DNA of 64,000 nucleotides from Apostichopus japonicus (taxonomy: Eukaryota; Echinodermata; Holothuroidea; Aspidochirotida; Stichopodidae): positions 14,135,001 to 14,199,000 of the forward strand of contig NC_092561.1 in the NCBI RefSeq assembly GCF_037975245.1, in the 5' to 3' direction. Position 1 is the stretch's first letter. Each line of letters opens with the position of its first letter. This document shows, one piece after another, positions 24,181 to 37,131 of this stretch. The notes under the pieces are model-generated. The model saw only the letters and a program-made list of their open reading frames with translations. It searched no databases and was not told the origin of the DNA. The position numbers were made by a program, and so were the translations under genes.

Positions 24181-26085
24181 TGCTTTGTAATTCTTGTACA
24201 AATTGAGTCATTTTCCATGTTATTCCTGGTCCAATCAAATGCAATCCAGGCATCAGTGCAAATTGTAACGGTTAAAAATACAATAATATTGAATGTCGTT
24301 CCTACTTCAATCAAAGGCAGTCTGTTTTTCTGCTATACATATCGGGGAGGCTAAATGATCAGTATAACTTTCAAAAGCATTTCAACGATAATCACATGCT
24401 GCTTCTGCCCTGATTCTTATATGTAAATTAAGACTATGCAGAGGAACATTCCTCCGTGTCAAAGTGAAGTGGGTCTGTGTGTTAGCGTTTGTTTTCTTTT
24501 TTTCCTGCTGGATTTTACATAAATCTGCCGTGATTGGAATGAGACCGACTAGCAGACCAGTTTCTTGTCCAAGTGTTTTTGATGGTAAGAGAGAGGTTAT
24601 TCTACAGTATACAAAATCAGTCTACTTTATTTAACAACGTCTGTACTAGAACCGAACAGAGTAATAACATCTTTAGAGAATCATTACAGTTGATTAAAAC
24701 TTCCAAATCTCTGCACATTATCATCCTAAACATACAATTTAAACATACTGTAATATTGTCACATATCTGCCATAACGAGTGCAAAACATTTGACGACTGT
24801 ATACACCACTGCAAACTCCCTCGCTGCAAAAATTGGATTAAGGAGTGTGCACACCTCAGTGGAAATGCTTACATTATCATTATGAATGTTAATCTAACGA
24901 TACAGTTACTTGAAAAGAGGAAAAGGACATTTTTGGGACTCAACTGGTGTGGATGCAGAGGGCTAGGTGTATGGGAGTGTAAAAACCCAAACCCCCTCAG
25001 AAAAAGTAAACAGTAGTAGCACAACCTTACATGTGCACCTAGTTATAGATCTTACTTATAGCCCAACTATGCTTCAGAATTAAAGTACCATTTCTCTTCC
25101 GATATTTTCATTTTTTGGGGGTGTGAGGGAGGACCACCATGACACCCCCTTACATGAGAGGCAGCATTACACCCCTCCTTTTTCAAATCCCTCATAGGCA
25201 CCCCCATCTTCCCTCCTCCCCCTCTTACCCCCTTCCCCTTCCATTCCCCCCCTCCCCTGGTTCAACCTGGGAGTATAACTACATGGCTCTAATCTCATCC
25301 TAGCCCAAAGAAATGAAATTCTTTGCTCAAATTCAAGTTTGTTTATAACTGCATAATTAGGTTTTGATTATTTTAATCAACTGTATCTTTCTACCATTGA
25401 TGGATCTATCATCTGTATGTACAGACCGACTTGGGAAAAGACCCAAGTTATAACTTTCTGTACATTAAAAGTTTGGTGAAGAGCATAGCTCAACGGCAAA
25501 TCCCTACTCAATGTCTCTGCGACGTCATCCTTCGACGAGTGATCAAAACCATCATGATTTCAAAACTTCATGAGTTCAAACTTCGGTCAAGTTACGTGAC
25601 CGGTAGTTGTTTAAACTTTCAATTCCGTCACCAATTCCCCTTTCAAGTTGCAGGCCTAGGTTCAGTGGTCTCCATGATGTATGTAACAAGTTCATAAATA
25701 TGCATGAACTTATCAATCTTCTGCCCTTAAATATGGATGCAGAATTGTTACATATCCCCAGATGGCGCAGGTGTCTTTTCAGCGTTCCGAACAACTGACG
25801 GCCGGTTATCGCAGGCAACTTAAAGGGATACACTACCCTCCCATCACTAATCGTAATCGGCACGACCAGTTATCAGAATGAAAGCCAATTATTATAAGAG
25901 GCTATTAAGCAGCCAAATATGCACTTCACATCAGGTGATATTTATCAAATTTGTAGTTTTAACTCATTTTGAATTGAGTGTTTCTTATTGTTATTTGTTT
26001 TTCTAACCATTTGGAAGATAACTTCAGATGAGGAAAACCATGGATTTCTCCTGTATGACAAACCCACTTTATTTTATCCTGCCCA
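24181..26085. other. Intron DNA, no gene seen
   Basis: A plus frame of 147 codons at 24573-25016 has several cysteines but no domain I recognise, and I think it is chance. A C-rich patch lies at 25140-25260. Confidence 0.4.
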
Positions 26086-26236
26086 GGACTTGAACCCCCA
26101 CAACCTTCCAGGGCTTGAACGCCACAACCTACTAGGGCTTGAACCCCACAACCTTCCAGGGCTTGAACCCCACAACCTTCCAGATTACTGGTTTTAATTG
26201 TTTCTAACGCAACTGCTGTCCTCATCCACTTGACCA
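26086..26236 (-). mobile_element. tRNA-derived SINE with a fourfold B-box tandem repeat
   Basis: The minus strand begins with the A-box-like TGGTCAAGTGGATGAGGAC (26236-26218), then an anticodon-like hairpin ACCAGTAATCTGG, then a B box GGTTCAAGCCC. The 24-bp B-box unit is repeated four times (26182-26159, 26158-26135, 26134-26111, 26110-26086). Confidence 0.65.
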
Positions 26237-26342
26237 AAGCAACGGCTGGAACACTTCAACAGCACGTGTGCTTAAACTTACGTCCAAGATCATGCATGGT
26301 AATGAACTTCAGTAATGTCACATTCAGTCAAAGTCCTTACAG

Positions 26343-26720
26343 CAGATGTTCCCTTACTGGGGTGCATGAACCCCAGGGGGCGTGTGAGTCCATCCCAGGG
26401 GGTTCGTGATAAGTTTCTGAAAGTCAAAACTACTGTAGTGTACTTTTTGTTGAACTACATTCTGATATATTATATAATTTAGTAATGTACAAAAGTGTGT
26501 GATACAATTCGTGATCTGATCTTGAGTTTCCAAATAAATATTTGTTTATCTCGTTTTTTTTTCATTACAATATTACACTATGAACTTGATCTTTTACGAA
26601 GCACTGTTATGCGTATTATAAATTAATAATGACTCAGATCGTGTCTCGAAAAGTTGGGGGTTCGTGGACAACTCTGACATCCACAGGGGGTTCATGGGGG
26701 GATAACGTTAGGGAACCCTG
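26343..26720. mobile_element. hAT-like MITE
   Basis: Left end CAGATGTTCCCTTACTGGGG followed by TGCATGAACC. The right end reverse-complemented is CAGGGTTCCCTAACGTTATC followed by a CATGAACC block. This CAGNGTTCCC pattern is typical of hAT ends. 378 bp, no transposase frame; a clear 8-bp target duplication is not visible. Confidence 0.65.
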
Positions 26721-27967
26721 GAAGACATTCTGCAGAATAAATGTTATAGATCAGGAAAAAAGGCAAAAAATTAAGTTTAACTGGTGGTGGTTCTGTTGCT
26801 GTTTGAGGTTTTAACGCATTCTCAATAACAAGCTTTCACTCTCTCCCGCCCCTCTCCCCCTTCCCTCCCCCTGGACTACTCTTTTCAGCTCACACACAAA
26901 CACACCTATTACATCACCACTCAATACATCATATCATCACTTATTGGATATAAATAATTCACACTTGAAGAGAGCTTGGTAGCACTCCTGAGTGTAACTG
27001 ATAGCTCCATGTTTACAAGCAGGTTTCCGTACATCATATTATCATCATGATCAGAAACGGTTTCAATTTACCGTAAATCAATGACGCTTCCCAGGGATGG
27101 AAAAATAGATCATGTTACAATATTTCATTACAGACTGTAAGAGTGAGTCAAAAGTATATTTCTGTCAATCATAAAATCAATCAACAAAACTCTTTTGGTG
27201 AAAAAGTTTCGGTCTTTTCGTCATGTTGCAGATCCAGTTCCTGTTTCTGATCAAAGATCAAATTCCCAGATGTCAGTAAATCAAGAAGATCGAAATTAAG
27301 GGTATTTTATACTGTATAGAAATCAGTACTTTCATTATGCATTCCACTTAACAGCATTAAATTTAATGCACGTTTTCTTTCGACCCTCAATGATCGGGTT
27401 AATGATACAGCTTCGATACATGACTTTCAGTTGTATTAATTTAATTCTAATGATCTCGTAATTAAACATGTGGATGTTTTACTTACGGAGATCTGACAAT
27501 AACTATACTGTACAGTACTGTACATCAATGAGCTTTCGCCATATTTTATGATTTGTTGGTGACATACACTTTAACTCAATGTGCAGTGATGTGGAAGTGG
27601 GAGTTACATTTCTGAGGATCTAATCTAGCCGGAATATCACTACAGAGGTTTCGACCTCTCAGACAGACATTACTTCTTTTTTTTTTCATTTTTACATTTT
27701 TCTTTTTTTTTCATTTTTTTCATTTTTTTCATTTTTCTTTTTTGAGAAATGCAGGTGCACAAAAAAACAGATCCAGATTACATAAATGAAAGTCATATTT
27801 CCTTATTTTATTATTATATTATTATATTTCCGGTAAAATGTACGAAGAATCGGCACTGTTCGCTCTCGCATTCGGGACTTGATCTCGAAATCTTGTTCCC
27901 TATTGGTTTAGATCAGATCAGAAAGCTGGGGATCACAAAACTCAATTTGAACACTTGAAAGACCAAG
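26721..27967. other. Intron DNA, no gene seen
   Basis: Contains a T-rich (CATTTTT)n stretch at 27675-27745. No coding signal. Confidence 0.5.
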
Positions 27968-28300
27968 ATAATGCCATACTACTAAAAGACCGACTCCATA
28001 ATCTCCTGAGCACTCCGGTTAAGACGCACTTCTCAAATTCAATGGTAGTCCGGCATTATTCTTAGTTTTGATGGCATGAATCACAACATAATGCCATAGT
28101 ACTACAGACCAACTCCATAATCTCCTGAGCACTCTGGTTAAGACGCACTTCTCAAATTCAATGGTAGTCCGGCATTATTCTTAGTTTTGATGGCATGAAT
28201 CACAAAATAATGCCATAGTGCTACAGACCACACTCCATAATCTCCTGAGCACTCTGGTTAAGACGCACTTCTCAAATGCAATTCATAATACCGCTTTATT
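27968..28300. repeat. ~119-bp tandem repeat, about 2.8 copies
   Basis: Starts at 27969, 28089 and 28208 with TAATGCCATA. Each unit holds CTCCATAATCTCCTGAGCAC and GGTTAAGACGCACTTCTCAA. Confidence 0.9.
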
Positions 28301-28864
28301 CTGAGTTTGATGCCATGACTCATGAATCACGAATCACGATGATGCATATCGTAAACAACCGACCAATCAGTTACAGATGTTTTGACAAGCTACAGTGACT
28401 GCATCTGGTGCTCATGGGTCTTTACTGAAGGGAGACCTTACAATTAATGTAAACACAGACACGAGTTGTTCTCAACAATCCCGATCATGTTTTCCCACTT
28501 TACGCCTCTGCAGATCCAGTCATATTTGGGCACGGCTTCGTGCCTTCCACTTAACGCAAACTGACAGTTTGCCATATTTAATGTTCTCAACACCATGTGG
28601 TAGGCTACCGGCAGTGATGATCGCCGGTAAATTCTTCAAACCTTTGCTTTCATTTGATTTCCGCTGAAGGAGAGGATTAGCCCATGCACGATGATGACAA
28701 AACAGTATTGTATTACATAGAAAGAGAGAGCTAATGCAAAACACACTCTAGCGAAGCATAAACACTCTTAAAGCACTTTGTCAGATACAGTTGTTTAATA
28801 TCAAACGACACTTTCTACCATGTAACAGCAACCAGAGACTTTTACAAGCTCTTCTGTTACCGTT

Positions 28865-29075
28865 CCCATATAATTCCATGTGTGCTACATGTATAGTAAT
28901 CTTACAAAGGTGAGTTTAGGCAGAATGTACATATAGTTACCACATAATTCCATGTTTGCTACATGTATAGTAATCTTACAAAGGTGAGTTTAGGCAGTAT
29001 GTACATATAGTTACCATATAATTCCATGTTTGCTATATGTCAAGGAATCTTACAAAGGTGAGTTTAGGCAGGATG
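28865..29075. repeat. ~74-bp tandem repeat, about 2.7 copies
   Basis: ATAATTCCATGTKTGCTAYA recurs near 28869, 28944 and 29018, followed by AATCTTACAAAGGTGAGTTT each time. Confidence 0.9.
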
Positions 29076-29199
29076 CTTATGGTCTTGGTATGTCATTAGT
29101 CCAAGGAAAAGGAACAACAACAAATCCGAGTGCTAGTATTTTAAGGCGTTAGAGATTCAGGTTTTCAAAATATCCAGCTTTAAGAACTATGCTTAATTG

Positions 29200-29590
29200 T
29201 CTTTGGAACGCTTCTTTAAGGCTAATATTGATGATGACAATGGCTCCTCGGGGCAGGCTTAAATGTTAAAGTTACTTCAGTGTTTTATAAAAGATAAATC
29301 AACCACCACATGTCTTCATAAATTTACAGGAATGACAGAGCACCCTGTATTCGTGTGACATTCAACAAGCTGACATGTTTCCAAATTACATGTTACGTGC
29401 TGCAATAAACATCTTACTTATCCATACTGTACATTTATACTGCATCAGAGGAAAACGGAGCTAATGATCCATGTGTTAGACTAAGTAGTCCAGCCGTTGT
29501 AATTGATGTCCCTCAGGAGTTTACAGGGTCCTTTCTCAGAAAGAGGGGTAAAGGAATACATCGTGGACTGACTGCAGTGTTTCTAAAATG
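29200..29590 (+). repeat. Dispersed repeat family A, copy 2
   Basis: Same ordered blocks as the copies at 5.3, 47.7 and 51.1 kb: CTTTAAGGCTAATATTGATG, GGCTCCTCGG, AGAGCACCCTG, GTGTTAGACTAAGTAGTCCA, then ATACA...GACTGCAGTGTTT at the end. Confidence 0.7.
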
Positions 29591-30261
29591 GCCTACAAAT
29601 TACAGCACCTCGCACCTCGATTCATCGCTCTAAAAACTCAATTCGAGTGTGATCGGGATCGTAAAAATTTGATTCTCGATATATACTATTTCGTGATGCG
29701 TCGACGACAATAAAACAAAAGGAGGATTTAATATGCAAAAGAGAACTATTAATTGACTGAAAAATGTAGCAGAAATGTTTCCATAAATAGTTAATGAATA
29801 AAGACAGTGACTTTGTACTCTCTGCATGACATATTATAAATTGCCACCCAACGAGTTGTCATCGATCTTGTGACAGACAATTCACCGACAAGCAGCTTGA
29901 CAATCCAATCAATTCTTAATTAGCCATAAATCTGACAGCAAAAAGACATGACTTATTTTTCTTGGGGGGGGGAGAAAAAACAAGAAAGTGTTCCAATAAA
30001 TCTGGCAACTCTCCAATTTTTCGTCATGAAATATTAACCTAATGCTGTACAGATAAATACCACGCAGCAGCTAGCATTCAGTAGCTAGTAGAGGAATCGT
30101 CTGTCTCTAAATACTGCCAGGTTCTTTTCTGAACTTCATTTTCTCACGCATGGCTGGAGCTGACAAAGATGTCTAGAGCTACAGATAAATCAACCAACAA
30201 AACAGGTTACAAAGCATTCATATTACACATACGTTATTACCTTCTGGTTATGGTGAGTAAC

Positions 30262-30580
30262 TTTGCGTCGGTCAACTACAGTTACGCTTCACTCTTCCTA
30301 TCATGCGCATTTGCAATTAACTCCTGGTCCACGTACCCGCACTGGTTATGACGATTGTGCCTTTTCTGTCGCTGCGCCTTCTCTTAGCAAAACAAACTCC
30401 CATTTCACGTTCGTGACTCTCCCTCCCTTTCTATTTTCAAGAGACAACTTAAAACATTTCTGTTTGATTCCTAGTTTCTTTTTTTCCCTCGGTTTCCTTT
30501 GTCACTTTCCTACTTTTGTAAAGCGCTTTGAAACGCTGTATCAAGCGCTATATAAATGAAACTTATTATTATTGTTATTA
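30262..30580 (+). mobile_element. LINE 3' end, 5'-truncated and frameshifted (L2/CR1/jockey-like)
   Basis: One frame reads TPGPRTRTGYDDCAFSVAAP, matching the 'GDRAFSVAAP' block near the C-terminus of jockey/CR1/L2-type reverse transcriptase proteins. After a frameshift the frame at 30430-30474 reads SIFKRQLKTFLFDS then TAG, the usual protein end. The 3' UTR has AAGCGCTTTGAAACGC and AAGCGCTATATAAATGA and ends in an (ATT)n-type tail. The copy is dead. Confidence 0.85.
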
Positions 30581-32330
30581 ACATGGAAATCAGATAACAT
30601 GGAAATGTCCTAGGCCATCACAACGGCATAGTTATGCAATGGAGAGTTATGCAATGGAGAGGAGCAGGAGAAATTTCACACAGTTAAAATTAAGAAACAA
30701 AGAGGCTGTAAGTTCAGGATCAGCAAAATATATGCCTCATCGTTTGCCCACATCCTCCCCTTATATCCTATGAATATGCATGAAGGCACAAACCATTCTA
30801 TTGTTTAAAACTTATGCTAAATCTCACGGACTAGAATTTTAGGACTGGAGGAGGGGGAGGGGGGATTGGAGGGGGTTGCAAACATTTGCCATTGCCAACA
30901 CCCATGCATGAAGTACAAGAAAACAAGCTATTATGCCATCTGATTCTTTTCATGAGAATATCATGCTGTGTTTTCCGCTACAAATAAGCAGCTTGTACGC
31001 TGACAAATTATAAATACTTCCCCAGTATCAGACAAATAAATTCACTACATCGAAAAAAAAAACTTTTCATGATATTTATCTCCTCTGTGTTGAAATGATT
31101 AACAGAAAACTTGATCTATTCTTCACTACTTTATTGATATTAAGTTAAGGAGAGCCTGTCCATAATCAAAGGTAACAGAAATAATAGCCTATTCCACTTC
31201 ACATTTATGCAGCTCAAATCCTCCACACTTCTCTTCCTTAAACATTGCAGAAATTTTGTTGTTAATAATTTTCTTAAAGGTGGGGGGAGGGGGGGGGGGG
31301 AATTGTTGGTGATTTGAAGTTTGACCAAAGTGGGTTAACCCTTTCCATTGAAGGATTGCTAGACCTTAAAATAAAACTAAGAATATGACAAACTCATACC
31401 AATTTTACGAGAGCAAAAAATTAATAACGGTGACTAAATCTAGACAGTGGCTTCCACTTTGGCACTTGACTGTATATGTGTGCTGTCAAGTACACAACAT
31501 TATACATACGGAATATACCGAACTAACATCTCTCAATTTAATCAAAGAAATTTGTCACAAGAAAGACAGATTTAACACTATGCCAATTCAATCAATGTCT
31601 TTACTACCAAACCAGGAGACAAAAACAGTCACACAAAAAAAAAAAAAATTATTGTCATATTTTTTCTCGCCAATATATTGCATCCCGATAGATAAACCTC
31701 GTCAATTTTCAATAACGCAGAACAACACATTTTCATCCCACTCTGTTTCTTCTTTCCCTGTTCATCTTTCCTAATCGAATTCCAACATCCGACCTGACAG
31801 ATTTTACCTCCGACTGTACGCTCGTTCAGCTTTGTCAGAGAGCCTGCTTTCACTAACCGACCGTTGCTGCCGGAGGGATCACGGAAGGTAAAACGTGGTG
31901 AATCTTTAACAGAAGAAGAGTCTTCTTGTATCTATGGCCAGGGGAATATCACAAGACACTGATAATTTAATTGCAAACAGTCGGCCGCTTAAGGGATTAA
32001 GAGATAAGTTTCGATCGATACATCTCCGAGACACATCCAAAGTGATTCTCGAGCTATTATTCTCTGACTTTCCATATTTACAACATTTATGAACCACGGA
32101 AAAAAAAAAAAAATAATATGGCGGCAGTGAAAACTTAATCGTAACAGAATTCGGGAGCATGTCTGCGGTGTGTTTGGAAGCATACAAAGGAAATGTGATT
32201 ACCAACAAAATTGATGCTTTTATTGCGACAATTTTCTGAACATGAAACTGGGTTGCTACACTCATCTGAGAGAAATTAATTTCAACATTCTTTTGAAGGT
32301 GCAAAGAAAGTTTTGAGCTACCCAAATGGA
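30581..32330. other. Intron DNA, no gene seen
   Basis: A G run near 31281-31301 and A runs at 31638 and 32100. Frames here (31385-31774, 31906-32325) have no recognisable features. Confidence 0.45.
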
Positions 32331-33626
32331 AATGGGATTTTCAAACCAGGGAACTTTTAGGTCTCAGGGATATTTAGTTCTATGCCCCAACTGTGACATG
32401 AGCAACCCATACAGTTCCAAAAGGTAGTGGCAAAATTAGTCTCGAGAGAAGTGTCAGAATTTAAAGGCAGGAATGAAAGGGATTAAATCCACTTCAAAAA
32501 TCACACCAGAGAGAGTACGCTGTAACAACGTTGGCTATTAAACAAATGCGAATTATTCTGTCGTTAAATGACAATAATTTTCAAAATCGGGGACAACATT
32601 TCAAAGTTCACTACTTGAGCCATTGCAGTGTTGTGTATATCACATTGTTAAGTATTGTTGTACAAGTATAAACCAACAATTTACAAAAAACTGACCTGAA
32701 TATACTAAATATACTGAATATACTAACTCGCGTGCAAAGCGAACTGGCCACAGTGTGTGATCTGTCACTTGCAGCTCTCTGTGCTGCTTCTGTTACAATT
32801 CTGGTTCTGCTTATTTTGTTTTATTCTCGTAGTTGTTCACTAATAGCTTGTTTATTGTATGGTTTTGTTTGTATTCACTACTGTTTCATGTTTACTGTCA
32901 ACGGAAAATCATTTTCCATTTTAGTTTTTGTTTTCTGAAATGGACAATGAAGTTTTCTATCTATCTATATATATAATGGGATAATGGGATTTTCAAACCA
33001 GGGAACTTTTAGGTCTCAGGGATATTTAGTTCTATGCCCCAACTGTGACATGAGCAACCCATACAGTTCCAAAAGGTAGTGGCAAAATTAGTCTCGAGAG
33101 AAGTGTCAGAATTTAAAGGCAGGAATGAAAGGGATTAAATCCACTTCAAAAATCACACCAGAGAGAGTACGCTGTAACAACGTTGGCTATTAAACAAATG
33201 CGAATTATTCTGTCGTTAAATGACAATAATTTTCAAAATCGGGGACAACATTTCAAAGTTCACTACTTGAGCCATTGCAGTGTTGTGTATATCACATTGT
33301 TAAGTATTGTTGTACAAGTATAAACCAACAATTTACAAAAAACTGACCTGAATATACTAAATATACTGAATATACTAACTCGCGTGCAAAGCGAACTGGC
33401 CACAGTGTGTGATCTGTCACTTGCAGCTCTCTGTGCTGCTTCTGTTACAATTCTGGTTCTGCTTATTTTGTTTTATTCTCGTAGTTGTTCACTAATAGCT
33501 TGTTTATTGTATGGTTTTGTTTGTATTCACTACTGTTTCATGTTTACTGTCAACGGAAAATCATTTTCCATTTTAGTTTTTGTTTTCTGAAATGGACAAT
33601 GAAGTTTTCTATCTATCTATATATAA
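32331..33626. repeat. 652-bp tandem duplication, essentially identical copies
   Basis: 32331-32982 and 32983-33626 read the same base for base in my comparison, apart from the number of TA steps at the end. Each copy ends GGACAATGAAGTTTTC followed by TATC/TATA repeats, a style common at LINE 3' ends. The identical 68-codon frames at 32732-32938 and 33384-33590 are therefore the same sequence twice; no domain is seen in them. Confidence 0.95.
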
Positions 33627-34437
33627 TGCTTCTCAAAAAGTAGAGATCTAAAGTAGACCAAACTTTAACCCAAGACACATGTCAGAAAAAAGACAAATTA
33701 GACTTTTTTTTCAAATTTGAAGTCATTTCTAACTTTAAACAAAGCTTTACTAATTAAACAAAGGAATTATGCTGTTGTGGGATTTTTTCTCCTTGTCCCA
33801 AACTTAAAAGCATGATCATTGTTTGTGATTTGCCAAAGAATTGCTCAGATTCAAAAAATCACCCAAATACTTAGAAAACTCCTAAATAAAACCTATAAAT
33901 TCAATCTTAGTTTTCATTCAATCCAGTTCCTTTCTATGGTTTTGTTTTATCTGTGGGAAATTTGATAAAAATTTTAATAAACTGAGCTAGTGGAAAAAGA
34001 AAAGTTTGTTGTTCGGCTGTCAAATAGACAAAACGATAAGTTGACTTCTTACTTGAAAATGTTAACGGCTGATAAAAGGGATACCCTTTAGACATAGGTC
34101 ATAGAGAAGAATGAAAAAAAAATAAAGAAAATGGAATGGTAACTGTCTGATGGAAACCATGTGTCTAGGGGCTGTAGATGCTTTAAGCCCAGAGAACTAA
34201 TTGAGAAACCAATAGGGCATGAATTTGATTACATCCAGAGGCAACACGAGGCATTGATATCTGAGGGACATTGACCGTACGTTTCAGGATTAGTTCGCAT
34301 CTCGTAAACTTGACGTAAAGTGGCGGACGAGATGTACAGCAAAGAAAGCATTATTTTGTTTTGTCGTTCCCTCCACAATTTCATGAAACCTGCCGAATAT
34401 CACTCTAAATTATTATTGGGATTGATCAAACTAAGAC
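33627..34437. other. Intron DNA, no gene seen
   Basis: AT-rich, unremarkable. Confidence 0.5.
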
Positions 34438-37131
34438 ATGTCTTATGTATGTATGTATGTATGTATGTATGAATGTATATATTGTATGTATTGTTTGTAT
34501 TGTATGCATTGTATGTATTGTATGTATTGTATGTATTGTATGCATTGTATGCATTGTATGCATTGTATGCATTGTATGTATTGTATGTATTGTATGCATT
34601 GTATGTATAGTATGCATTGTATGCATTGTATGTATTGTATGTATTGTATGTATAGTATGCATTGTATGCATTGTATGCATTGTATGTATTGTATGTATTG
34701 TATGTATTGTATGTATTGTATGTATTGTATGTATTGTATGTATAGTATGTATAGTATGCATTGTATGTATTGTATGTATTGTATGTATTGTATGCATTGT
34801 ATGTATTGTATGTATTGTATGCATTGTATGTATTGTATGCATTGTATGCATTGCATGCATTGTATGTATTGTATGCATTGTATGTATTGTATGTATTGTA
34901 TGCATTGTATGTATTGTATGTATTGTATGCATTGTATGTATTGTATGCATTGTATGCATTGTATGTATTGTATGCATTGTACGTATTGTATGTATTGTAT
35001 GCATTGTATGTATTGTATGTATTGTATGCATTGTATGTATTGTATGTATTGTATGTATTGTATGTATTGCATGTATTGTATGCATTGTATGTATTGTATG
35101 TATTGTATGCATTGTACGTATTGTATGTATTGTACGCATTGTACGTATTGTACGTATTGTATGCATTGTATGCATTGTATGCATTGTATGCATTGTATGT
35201 ATTGTATGTATTGTATGTATTGTATGCATTGTATGCATTGTATGTATTGTATGTATTGTATGTATTGTATGTATTGTATGTATTGTATGTATTGTATGCA
35301 TTGTATGCATTGTATGCATTGTATGCATTGTATGTATTGTATGTATTGTATGCATTGTATGCATTGTATGTATTGTATGCATTGTATGTATTGTATGCAT
35401 TGTATGTATTGTATGCATTGTATGCATTGTATGTATTGTACGCATCGTACGCATCGTACGCATCGTACGCATCGTACGCATCGTACGCATCGTACGCATC
35501 GTACGCATCGTACGCATCGTACGCATCGTACGCATCGTACGCATCGTACGCATCGTACGCATCGTACGCATCGTACGCATCGTACGCATCGTACGCATCG
35601 TACGCATCGTACGCATCGTACGCATCGTACGCATCGTACGCATCGTACGCATCGTACGCATCGTACGCATCGTACGCATCGTACGCATCGTACGCATCGT
35701 ACGCATCGTACGCATCGTACGCATCGTACGCATCGTACGCATCGTACGCATCGTACGCATCGTACGCATCGTACGCATCGTACGCATCGTACGCATCGTA
35801 CGCATCGTACGCATCGTACGCATCGTACGCATCGTACGCATCGTACGCATCGTACGCATCGTACGCATCGTACGCATCGTACGCATCGTACGCATCGTAC
35901 GCATCGTACGGATCGTACGGATCGTACGGATCGTACGGATCGTATGCATCGTATGCATCGTATGGATCGTATGGATCGTATGGATCGTATGCATTGTATG
36001 GATTGTATGTATTGTATGTATTGTATGCATTGTATGTATTGTATGTATTGTATGCATTGTATGTATTGTATGTATTGTATGCATTGTATGCATTGTATGG
36101 ATTGTATGTATTGTATGTATTGTATGTATTGTATGCATTGTATGGATTGTATGCATTGTATGCATTGTATGCATTGTATGTATTGTATGTATTGTATGCA
36201 TTGTATGTATTGTATGGATTGTATGGATTGTATGGATTGTATGCATTGTATGTATTGTATGTATTGTATGCATTGTATGGATTGTATGTATTGTATGCAT
36301 TGTATGTATTGTATGTATTGTATGTATTGTATGCATTGTATGCATTGTATGTATTGTATGGATTGTATGCATTGTATGCATTGTATGTATTGTATGTATT
36401 GTATGTATTGTATGTATTGTATTCATTGTATTCATTGTATTCATTGTATTCATTGTATGTATTGTATGTATTGTATGTATCGTATGTATTGTATGCATTG
36501 TATGTATTGTATGTATTGTATGCATTGTATGTATTGTATGCATTGTATGCATTGTATGTATCGTATGTATCGTATGTATCGTATGTATCGTATGTATCGT
36601 ATGTATCGTATGTATTGTATGCATTGTATGTATTGTATGTATTGTATGTATTGTATGCATTGTATGCATTGTATGTATTGTATGTATTGTATGCATTGTA
36701 TGCATTGTATGCATTGTATGTATTGTATGTATTGTATGTATTGTATGTATTGTATGTATTGTATTCATTGTATGCATTGTATGTATTGTATGTATTGTAT
36801 GTATTGTATGTATTGTATGTATTGTATGCATTGTATGCATTGTATGTATTGTATGTATTGTATGCATTGTATGTATTGTATGTATTGTATGCATTGTATG
36901 TATCGTATGTATCGTATGTATCGTATGTATCGTATGTATTGTATGTATTGTATGTATTGTATGCATTGTATGTATTGTATGTATTGTATGTATTGTATGC
37001 ATTGTATGTATTGTATGTATTGTATGCATTGTATGTATTGTATGTATTGTATGCATTGTATGCATTGTATGTATTGTATGTATTGTATGTATTGTATGTA
37101 TTGTATGCATTGTATGTATTGTATGTATTTT
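34438..37131. repeat. 9-bp-unit satellite of about 295 units with a homogeneous CpG-rich core
   Basis: Starts as (TATG)n to about 34476, then runs as ATTGTATGY. From 35438 to 35905 lie 52 identical units of GTACGCATC, then GTACGGATC x4 (35906-35941), GTATGCATC x2 and GTATGGATC x3. It then returns to mixed ATTGTATGC/T/G units with small blocks of TCGTATGTA (near 36475, 36560-36610 and 36900-36935) and ATTCATTGT (36419-36456). Because the period is a multiple of three and units lack stops, several frames stay open for 830-939 codons; these are not genes. On the minus strand the array directly follows the SINE tail at 37131. Confidence 0.98.

Noticed and set aside
24573-25016. 147-codon plus frame with several cysteines
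   Set aside because: No domain or signal peptide is evident, and it lies inside an intron next to repeats. Its length is within chance for a 64-kb AT-rich window.
27640-27670. Second hammerhead-like motif (GAGGTCGAAACCTC on the minus strand)
   Set aside because: It is only a hairpin with a CGAA loop. There is no CTGATGA core and no stem II.
31385-32325. Overlapping frames of 129 and 139 codons
   Set aside because: They contain homopolymer-coded runs and no domains, in a plain intron background.
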